64,000 nucleotides of DNA from assembly GCF_000004825.1 (NCBI RefSeq), contig NW_008805072.1:186001-250000 (forward strand), written 5' to 3'. This document shows positions 55,668 through 64,000 of this stretch, one piece after another (the first letter of the stretch is position 1; the number at the start of each line of letters is the position of its first letter). The translations under genes were made by a program, and so were the position numbers. Source of the stretch: Heterostelium album PN500. Its lineage: Eukaryota; Evosea; Eumycetozoa; Acytosteliales; Acytosteliaceae. The notes under the pieces are model-generated. The model made no database searches. It saw nothing but the letters and a program-made list of their open reading frames with translations, and had not been told where the DNA came from.

Positions 55668-57862
55668 ATGTACAAAGTATATTTTGCATTGTTGGCTTTA
55701 ATTGCTATTGCTACAGTCTCTGCCTCTGTCGCTTCCAGACAGATGGTCATTGCTCAAGTTGAAACCGATACTCCAGCTCACTTTGTTTTATCAAACAGAG
55801 CTTCACAAACAACTATTTTACCATTCAAAATTTTATTAAAACAAGTATGTAATAATTATTAAGAAATTAATTAATTATCCTGATTATTAATAAAAATATT
55901 TTCTCTAAATTAATTAATTTCCAGAATAATCTCGATGTCCTTGAAGAAATTTTCTGGGAAGTTTCAGATCCAAAGTCCGATGCCTACGGTAAATTCATGA
56001 CCAAAAACGAAATCGATATGTTGACAGGTGCCTCCGACGAGACTGTCAAGGCCGTCACCCAATGGTTGTTCGCCAGTGGTCTCACCAAGTTTGACTTTAT
56101 GGTCTCTGCCGATTACATCCAAGTCAGAACCACCGTCAACAAGATCGAGAAGTTGTTGAACGCTCAATTCTACGACTACGTCTCTGCCTCCACCGGTAAC
56201 CTCCGTACCCGTATCAACGGTCGTGCCTACATTCCATTCGATTTGGCCGAGCACATCGACTTCATCGTCGGTCTCTCTGAATTCATCGAAGATCCAAAGA
56301 TGAATATCCAAACCATCCCAGGTGCCAAGAAGCCAGTCCGTGCCAACGCCAGAAAAGCTGCCGATTTGACCATCACCCCTGCCGTCATCAAGAACTACTA
56401 CGGTGTTCCAGCCAGCCAAGTTGCCACCAACGACGCCAACTACCAATCGATCGCCGCTTTTGGTGACTACTTCTCAATGGGTGCCCTCAACTACTTTGGT
56501 AAGACCTACAAGATCTCCAATGTCCGTGTCAACCGTCAAGGTCCAAACTGTTTCAACGAGAACTGTGACCAAATGGAATCCGACTTGGATATCCAATACT
56601 CAACTGCCATGGGTTTGAACGTCTCTACTCTCTTCATTAACCACGCCAACGGTGAATGGGTTTTGGATTGGGCTATCCAAATTGCCGATGCTTCACCATT
56701 GCCAATGATTACCTCTCTCTCCTACGGTTTCTCTGAAATCGAACAATGTGTCCTCACCAACGAATGTACCACCGTTGGTTACTCCAATCTCCAATATGTC
56801 GAACGTTCCAACGTTGCCTTCCAAAAGTTGGGTCTCATGGGTATGTCCATCTTGGTTTCCGCCGGTGACGACGGTGCTCCATCGTTCTTCTACGCCTCTG
56901 GTAACTGTCCATTGGATGCCTCCAAGTACTGCCCACTCGGTGGTTGTGCCTCTTCCTCCACTCAATGTCCATCCGTCACCATCAGCTACGCTGCAAACAA
57001 CACCGTCTGTGTCTTCCCAGGTGGAACCGGTAACCCAACCTGTGGTAACATCTTGAACCAAGAAGGATCGGCCGCTCTCAACCAATTCATCAGCGCCAAC
57101 AAGAAATGCAAGGTCTCCATCGAACAAGATTCCCAACAAAACTATCACATCCACTCCAATTGCGCATGCAGCTCACTCAACACCATCACCCACTCTGGTT
57201 TCAAGGTCTCCGGTTACACATACAGCGAGAGCAACGGTGCCATGTTCTACCCAGACTTCCCAACCTCCTCGCCATACGTCACCTCTGTCGGTGCCACTCA
57301 AATCCTCTCGATGTCGCAACCAGAAATTGTCTGCTCCATCTCAACCGGTGCCATCATCACCGGTGGTGGTGGTTTCTCCAACGTCCAACCACAACCAGCC
57401 TACCAAGAACCATCCGTCAACAACTACCTCCAACAAAACGTCAACCTCCCACCAGCCGGAACCTACAACACCTCCGGTCGTGCCTACCCAGACATTACCT
57501 TTGTCGGTCACGCCTACTCCATCGCCTACACCGGTTCCGACTCTGACACCTGTCCATGCCAATTGGGTAACGTCGACGGTACCTCCTGTTCCTCACCAAC
57601 TCTTGCCGGTCTTTTCTCGTTGGTCAACGACAAGCTTTTGAACGCCGGAAAGTCACAACTCGGTTTCCTCAACCCAATGCTCTACCAAGCTCAAGAGAAC
57701 CAACCATCCGTTTTCCACGATATCACCACCGGTGACATCTCCTGTAACCGTGCCTACTGTTGTGAATACGGTTTCCATGCCACCCAAGGTTACGACGCTG
57801 CCTCTGGTCTTGGTTCAATCAACTTCCCACAATTCCAAAACTACGTTCTCTCTCTTAAATAA
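55668..57862 (+). CDS. Tripeptidyl peptidase, sedolisin family (TPP1-like)
   Basis: Model: join(55668..55844, 55925..57862), 704 residues; one intron (GTATGT...CCAG), phase zero. Signal peptide MYKVYFALLALIAIATVSAS, then a pro-domain (WEVSDPKSDAYGKFMTKNEI, VNKIEKLLNAQFYDY) removed on acid activation. Catalytic residues of the family are present: Glu and Asp in ESDLDIQYS (about 278 and 282), oxyanion Asp in SAGDDGAPS (about 371) and nucleophile Ser in GTSCSSPTLAG (about 613). The C terminus GYDAASGLGSINFP carries the Ca-binding loop. It removes tripeptides from N termini in acidic lysosomes. A Cys-rich insert of about 100 residues between the oxyanion loop and FPTSPYVTSVGA makes it longer than human TPP1 (563). 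Codons are strongly C-ending, a sign of high expression. Confidence 0.94.
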
Positions 57863-58639
57863 GTTATTTAAGTTTTAAATAATATTCCAAATCAAACTAT
57901 CGAATCCGATCGAAATCAACAAACAAAACAATATATCTAAAATATATATTGCTTTAAAAAACATTACTTTTTTTCAAATCATCTAATTTTAAAATATATT
58001 TAAAATTTAAATTACCACCCACTTAATATATACCTTTTCTTTGTATATATTCAACAATCTATATATATGTAAAAAAATAAAAAAAATTTAATTAAAATCT
58101 ATCTACTTTTTATTGCATTTAAAATCACAAGTCAGACAATTTTAATATTTTATTGCAAAGACTTAGTTATTAATATTTTTTGTTGGAAAATCTTAATAGG
58201 TGATCCTGTTGTTTGCTGAGAGAGTTGTGAAGATGATTGAACAAATGATCCTAAATTTAATAAAATGGTTTAGAAATTTAATTAACATAATACTAAAATT
58301 ATTATTAAATAGAAAAACAAAATAATAAAATAATTTAAACGTGACAAAGAATATACTGGAAAGACATTTATGAAGAATCTAAAAACTTTAATTACATTTT
58401 ATACAATTATTATATGATATTTATTATATTTTGTATATGTTAAAATTCAGATAAACCAAGTGAACAAAACAAAAAAAAACCCAAAGAGCGAAAAAACTAG
58501 TGACAGAGGCGCGCCACCACTTTTTTTTTTTTTAACTAAAAATGATTAAGAAATCAATTACAATTTAACATATATATATATATATTTAAAGTTAAGAATT
58601 ATTTATTTATTGATATATATATTTAAATAAAAATATAGA
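57863..58639. other. Intergenic, no gene
   Basis: Very AT-rich; a lone ggcgcgcc block stands out at 58509-58516 before a T run. Nothing else recognised. Confidence 0.55.
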
Positions 58640-59556
58640 TTATAAACCAATTTTAAAAAAAAAAGCTGGCAGGGCGTCTATCCGGTTTGCAGATACGGTC
58701 GAAGACAGGAGCTCTCCGACAATCCTATTCATGGCAGCTGGGAATGCCTTTCTGGCAACACGTTTGTTACTGGCAAGGAAACAGGCAGCACCTTTCAGGA
58801 TCGAAAGGAACACGGGTCTACCTACACCTGTACGTGATTCAGATCTTGAAAGCACCACACCGAGACCGTTAAGTGTTTCCAATGGTCTGACCGCAGAGTG
58901 TACACCACTTGGGTCTAGGTGGAAGACTGACAGACCGTCAGATCCCTCATTACGAACAACAAATGCGGAGGTGTCTTGTTCGTCGGTGTACAAGGCAACA
59001 GCAGCGATGAATCTAGAAGTATGGAAATAAACAAGAATATCATTCAAACCATCGACGTTAGAACAGGATTGAATCAAAAATTGCTTACCTTGGATAGCAG
59101 AGAGTGCATCAACAGGATCGTTGACAATTGGCTCATCTTGTTCGATGTCCATTCCACCATCATGATCCTCATCGCACTGGGAGTCAGCAGCAACACGGGT
59201 GTTAGCAGCAATACGAGTGGTGGCAGTAGCACGAGTGGTGGAAGCAACACGAGCGGTATCGTTGGCTGATTGAGATCCTCTTAGAGTGGTGTATTCCAAT
59301 CCTTTCTTTATAAGTTTGCTGATGAAGGCTGGGCATCTGGCAACTTCTTTGTTTGAACCATTTGGGATTGGAGTAAAGTTGTTGTGAATCGATGGTGCTT
59401 CATATCCAATCTTCATCTTTGGTGGATATCTCAACTTTCTGGTACTCTTGAGGCTAAAGGTGACCCACTCGGTAGTGCCATTGAAATTTGTCTCACCATC
59501 CTTCGAGAAACTCAAACGATATGCTCTGGAGATGGCAAATTTTTTGATGTTGCTAG
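58640..59556 (-). pseudogene. Unknown protein gene, downstream part, cut by an inverted-repeat element
   Basis: An open frame of about 305 codons reading from 59556. Visible: SRAYRLSFSKDGETNFNGT, an Ala/Arg/Thr repeat (TTRATATTRIAANTRVAA), an acidic patch (DEDHDGGMDIEQDE), then a balanced domain with QGKQFLIQSCSNVDGL, FIAAVALYTDEQDTSAF and ACFLASNKRVARKAFP. GC content is clearly above neighbours. The last residues (AFFFKIGL) are encoded by a T-run, so the true 3' end may also be lost. I recognise no family. Coding in the same direction resumes beyond the element at 61117, suggesting one gene was split. Confidence 0.6.
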
Positions 59557-59795
59557 TACAGCAAAAATCTATGAAACCCGGACAGAGGTGTCAAAATATC
59601 AAACAGTAATACATTTATTTGTTATAGAAACTAATAAATATATTCTAAGATAGATCTTTGTAAATGATTAATAATTAAAAAGAAATTGAATCTTTTATCA
59701 TTTTAAAAAAAAATAAAAAAAATAAAAGATAAAATTAATTTGTGCAATATTTCTGAAGTAATAAAATATTTTTTATTATAGTACTTTTAAATTTA
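59557..59795 (+). repeat. Left arm of long terminal inverted repeat
   Basis: About 240 bp inverted match to 60885-61118 with scattered mismatches and small gaps; outermost 100 bp are the best conserved. Confidence 0.85.
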
Positions 59796-61116
59796 TTTTG
59801 AAATATTTAATTATATTATATATAAGAATGATACAAAGTAAAATGTTAACAGAAAGATAAAAGATTTGTGGAATACTTGATTTGGATTACTGAACAGCAC
59901 AAGAGGTTATTGGTTCAAAATACAATTCTAATTTTCAACAGTTTCAAGACTAAAGAAAAACTAAGCAAAAACAAACTCATCACTGAACACAAATACTATA
60001 TGTATAAAAAGAATAAATATTTAAAAGATTACAATTATATTTAAAATACAATTTAAAATTTTTTTTAAAAATCAATTATATCATTAAAAAAAAAAAGGAT
60101 AACAATACATTTTTAAAAAGATAAATCAATAACATTATTAGAAGAATAATAAAGGATTAAGGAATTACTTTCAGAAATAATACAAAAAAAAACCTTTTAG
60201 ACTCTTCTTCATATTCAAAATGTAAAGGTTTTTAACTGATTTTACATAAACAAGGATATTGTTTTTTTTAGAAAAGTAATTTAACAGATGAAACGAAAAT
60301 AAAACAAGGAGAGTATAGTATAAAGAAAGTTTATTCTTTAAAGGAGTTCCCGATTATAGAACAACTAATATTCTATTATTAAGTTGAAAGTGGTAGATTC
60401 AAATTCAATATTTTCTCTCATTAATTTAATATCGAACTGGATACTTAGACAATCTATCTTAAGCTCTAGATTCCCAGATTTTTTAGAAATTTTAGAGTAT
60501 GATATATATCGACGAATAAATAATATTGTTTAACTAATTTTAGTATATTCCACAACTGTACAAGACATCTCACTTGTCATCAATATTCTAAAACTCATTA
60601 TTATTTTTTACTTAAAATGCATTCTTAACTAAATTTGATAAATAAACAAACCAGTCAGGACCTGAATGTTTTTTAAAATTCTTGGGTATTCTTGAGATAA
60701 ATATATATACTAGATGCCATTCATTCTAAACTCAATAGAGCTCTTAAATAATGTTAATAGTGTTGATATGAAATGACACCGGAGTACTGCCAATCACTAT
60801 ATGAATCAATACCAAACAGATTGAATCAAGTAATCCTCAACCAAGGTTATTGGACATCCTATTAATTGTTTTCTTTTAAATCAATTTAAATGTATATAAA
60901 TAAAAAATATTTTATCACTTCAGAAATATTGCACAGTTAATTTTAGTTTTTTATTTTTTTTATTTTTTTTTAAAATGGTAAATATTTCAATTTTTTTCTA
61001 ATAATTAATCTTTAACAAAGATCTATCTTAGAATATATTTATTAGTTTCTATAACAAATAAATGTATTACTGTTTGATATTTTGAAACCTCTGTCCGGTT
61101 TCATAGATTTTTGCTG
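59559..61116. mobile_element. MITE-like non-autonomous element with TA target duplication
   Basis: A 1558-bp unit with about 240-bp inverted arms starting cagcaaaaatctatgaaacc. TA flanks both ends (59557-59558 and 61117-61118), the signature of Tc1/mariner-type insertion. The interior (59800-60880) has no coding frame, so a transposase would have to come from elsewhere. It interrupts a coding region on the minus strand. Confidence 0.78.
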
Positions 61117-61118
61117 TA
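60885..61118 (-). repeat. Right arm of long terminal inverted repeat
   Basis: Inverted match of 59557-59795. Confidence 0.85.
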
Positions 61119-61350
61119 GTGTACTTGGTTAACACTATCTTGGAACCAGTTGGATCAATTGTGAGTACTGCTGCGATAGTATAGAATTGGGAACCAAGTT
61201 GGACTGATGATTGGTTTAGATCGATATTTTGTTTAAAATCGATGACAATCACAATTTCGTTGGATGATTGGACCTCTTCGTTGAATCTGGCGCGAATGGT
61301 GTTCTTTAATTGGACAGATCCAAGTAGAATTTGTAATACTCCTCTTCCTC
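61117..61350 (-). pseudogene. Unknown protein gene, upstream part, cut by the inverted-repeat element
   Basis: A minus-strand open stretch: LLGSVQLKNTIRARFNEEV, SNEIVIVIDFKQNIDLNQ and QFYTIAAVLTIDPTGSKIVL, ending at the element. Further upstream (to about 61400) coding-like sequence continues in another frame, RNWPTKTIARFNEEEEY, hinting at a short intron or decay. Same strand and style as 58640-59556. Confidence 0.5.
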
Positions 61351-61492
61351 ATTAAATCTAGCTATTGTTTTTGTTGGCCAATTTCTTTCCATCGCAGCAG
61401 TACTCACAATTGATCCAAGTTAACATATAGATATAAAGTAAGTCAGTTGATTGAAGAAGCTCCTTCGTAGTTGGTAGAGATAAGCTTAGGAA

Positions 61493-61666
61493 ATGTCTAT
61501 TCCTAACAAGAGTATAACTGAATCTGATAGTGATAAATTTATTTTTTCAAATGGCAGAAGATTTGAAATAGTAAAGATTAAAGAATTCGACTTAATTGAT
61601 ATTTCATCTATAAAAACAATAGAATCTAAAATGCAATTTGTTACTGAGGTATTTATATTAAAATGA
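61493..61666 (+). CDS. Short ORF, possible first exon or relic
   Basis: 57 codons from ATG: MSIPNKSITESDSDKFIFSN, RRFEIVKIKEFDLIDISSI, then ESKMQFVTE followed by a GTATTT donor-like site at 61649. No matching downstream exon found before the deaminase gene. Composition looks coding; product unknown. Confidence 0.35.
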   Translation: MSIPNKSITESDSDKFIFSNGRRFEIVKIKEFDLIDISSIKTIESKMQFVTEVFILK

Positions 61667-62226
61667 AACAATCAACCCTGTCTTTAATTTATTTATTAGT
61701 TATTTTTGTTTTAAGCCTAGAACATCAATGAAATAAACAGATATGAAGGTTTCATTTTATTTATTTTTTTATGAATTAAAACAATATTAGTTTATAAATA
61801 TTAAAATTGAATGTTTTAAAACTTTACTTGGAAAACAATTATATTGGATCTTATATTCTTCCAATTAGGTTTACTTTCTCCTCATTTCTCAAGTATTGTA
61901 TTAAATATGTAATAGTTCAATTAATTTCCTTTTTAAATCAAATTTAGCCAATGATTGTCAACAAAAAAAAAAAAAAAAGAAAAAAAAAAAAGTCAAAACA
62001 ACATACCAGGTTTCAGATTTTTTACCTAAGATTTATGTGTTGATTTTTTTTTAATTTAAACCAGATTTTTTCATTTTTATCTTAAAAAATTAATTGATTT
62101 TATTTAAATAAATGATGAGTTTTTAGTTTTTAAAAAGGTTTTTTGATCAACTGTTCTGTTTTATTTAATTTGTAATAATACCTTACCTACAAGTAATAAT
62201 AAAACAAATATAATAATAGTAATAAG
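61667..62226. other. Intergenic, no feature
   Basis: AT-rich with long A runs near 61960-61995; promoter of the deaminase gene. Confidence 0.55.
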
Positions 62227-64000
62227 ATGTCAAAAGAGATAACATTAGATATTTGTAAACTATTACCAAAAGCAGAGTTACATCGTCATTTAGATGGTTC
62301 AATTCGATTGAATACCCTGGTGGAGTTGGCATTAGAACAAAACATTCCACTGCCAACCTATGATCTCGATAAGATTGGTGATTACATTCTCAAAGACAAG
62401 AATTGCAATGGTTTACCACATTTCCTTGAGGCATTCCAATATACTTGTGCTGTAATGCAAACTGCCTGTAAGTTTAAAAGTTAAAGTTTAAACATTCAAA
62501 TGTAATGTAGTGTAGTGCATATTTATAAACTAATATTGTATATCGATTATTAGCTTCAATTACAAGAATATTCTATGAGATGTGTGAAGATGCTCATTTG
62601 GATGGTGTTACCTATTTGGAAGTGAGATTCAGTCCTGTCCTTCATATTAACAATGGACTGTCGTTGGCCGGTGTAATGGAAGCGGTTTGCGATGGTCTGG
62701 CGTTGGTCGAGTTGAACCTGACCATCAAGGTGAGAATCATTGTTTGTGGTTTGCGTCATTTGGATCCATCGGTCACCAAGGATCTTGCAGAGATTGCATG
62801 GCGTTATCGTAATAAAGGTGTGGTTGCATTCGATTTGGCTGGTGCTGAAAACGGCTACTCCTCGGTGCTCCACAAAGAAGCATTCGCCTTGATCCGTCAG
62901 AAAGGAGTCAATTGTACACTTCACTCTGGTGAAGATTCCTCATGGGTATCGGTTGCCGATTCCATCCATTGTGGAGCACATCGTATTGGGCATGGAATTG
63001 CCGTACAAGAAAATGAGTATGCATGCAATTAATTAAGAGATAATAACAAAAAAAAAGATGATAAAAACTAATTATAATTTTCAAAAAGAGCTCTCTTGAA
63101 CTACATGGTAAATAGACGTATTCCAATTGAATGTTGTATCACCAGTAACTATCAGATCAAGGGAATTGAATCGCCAGCTGCTCATCCCATTAGAAAGTAT
63201 TTCGATGCCGGTGCTGTCGTTGCTTTGTGCTGTGACAATGTGACTATGTCCAATATCAATTTGTCGGGAGAATTCAAGTTGGCAATCGACACTTTCAATT
63301 TCCAAGTGGAGGAAGTAGTACGTCTGATTGACCATTCGTTCTCAGCGGCATTTATTGAATCGCCACTCAAGAAGATGTTGAGAATCAATGCTGTTCATCG
63401 TGCTATCCAGGTATTCAAGGAGAATGGCTACGACGTCTCTGGTGTCCTAGCGAATAAACACTACTATTTGGAGCACGGTGTCGATGTCAATTGTCAGTCT
63501 GCCATTCCAAAGCCTGTACAAAGCACACCACCCAAGGTAACACTGGAGATGTTGAAATCACTTCCAAAAGCAGATCTTCACTGTCGTTTCGACGGATCGG
63601 TTTCGGTCGAGCAGATGTGGCGTGAAATCGAATTGGCCAAAATCGATTTGGTAAAGGAATTCAAGCTGAAGCACCCTTGTGCCGATTTCAGCCAATTCAA
63701 ATTGCTGCTACAAAATCAATCGCATACCGACCAATCGATCTTGCTTGCCAAACAGATTATGAATTCACTGTTGCAATCGAAGGAGCAAATCGAAAGAGGA
63801 TTCGATGATATCATTGAAACCGCTATTAAAGACAATGTTTTATACATGGAGATGGCAATCAGACCTGCATCCCATTTGAAACAGCTAAAATCACAGGAAC
63901 AAGTCTTGGATATTTTAATTGCCGCCAAACAGAAATGGGAGGCAACCGACAAAATTAAAATATCATTCGTTATTTACATATCGCCAAACAGTGATGATCC
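62227..64000 (+). CDS. Protein with two adenosine deaminase domains (3' end outside window)
   Basis: Model: join(62227..62467, 62554..63016, 63089..>64000); phases fit. Adenosine deaminase hydrolyses adenosine to inosine in purine salvage. Domain 1 (residues about 5-390) has the family motifs in order: AELHRHLDGSIRL (two zinc His), YLEVRFSP, FDLAGAENGY, LHSGEDSSW (third His and catalytic Glu region), HRIGHGIA, CITSNYQIKG and ALCCDNVTMSN, where Asp-Asn replaces the Asp-Asp of animal enzymes as in many bacterial-type deaminases. A linker of about 40 residues leads to domain 2, starting MLKSLPKADLHCRFDGSVSV near 63550, where the second zinc His is Arg. Domain 2 runs off the window, so its remaining ligands cannot be read. 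Confidence 0.9.

Noticed and set aside
55964-57562. Antisense and alternative-frame open stretches in the peptidase gene
   Set aside because: They follow from its biased C-ending codons; composition is Val/Gly or His/Pro/Ser-rich and unlike a protein.
58509-58516. ggcgcgcc block in AT-rich DNA
   Set aside because: Striking but only 8 bp, with no repeat or gene attached.
59384-59653. 89-codon plus-strand frame crossing the left arm of the MITE
   Set aside because: It is antisense to the split gene and then runs into the repeat arm; an accident of overlap.

Overview
The window is nuclear DNA of a social amoeba (dictyostelid), probably not Dictyostelium discoideum itself. The evidence is very AT-rich intergenic DNA with long A/T runs, many short GT-AG introns, host proteins full of Asn, Gln, Ser and Thr runs, a tandem-repeat FNIP protein, and surface glycoproteins of the ComC/Tgr style. 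Some genes (surface protein, tripeptidyl peptidase) use many C-ending codons, which suggests a relative with a less extreme codon bias than D. discoideum. Gene models below come from reading frames and splice signals by eye; every multi-exon model given with joins keeps phase.

Layout. 1-21.1 kb is an accessory region. A type I membrane surface-protein gene occurs twice (3-2267, cut by the window edge, and 14173-18148), with about 400 bp of shared 3' flank. Between the copies lie a P-element-like DNA transposon whose transposase carries a DEDDh exonuclease domain (3534-8151), a pogo/Tigger-like transposon (8198-10376), a decayed transposase relic (10.8-12.05 kb), and gene fragments that include a dead copy of the 3' end of upf2. 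A third, internally deleted transposon (18754-20546) follows copy 2.

21.4-25.7 kb holds upf2 (nonsense-mediated decay). 25.7-33.3 kb is an unusually long gene-free stretch upstream of a RAMA-domain, poly-Asn/His protein (33297-36353).

36.9-50.7 kb is ordinary host sequence: a small Lys-rich protein, 5-oxoprolinase, a five-LIM-domain adaptor, a kinase with 12 FNIP repeats, a glutathione-dependent formaldehyde-activating-type enzyme and a tRNA-Leu(CAA).

51.5-64 kb holds a TPR-like pseudogene, a beta-helix membrane protein, a sedolisin-type tripeptidyl peptidase, an unknown higher-GC gene split by a 1.56 kb inverted-repeat element, and a double adenosine-deaminase-domain gene running off the end.

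Best leads: the transposase-exonuclease fusion; the tandem duplication that explains both the surface-gene copies and the orphan upf2 fragment; the MITE splitting an unknown gene with a clean TA duplication; and the second, zinc-ligand-lacking adenosine deaminase domain.
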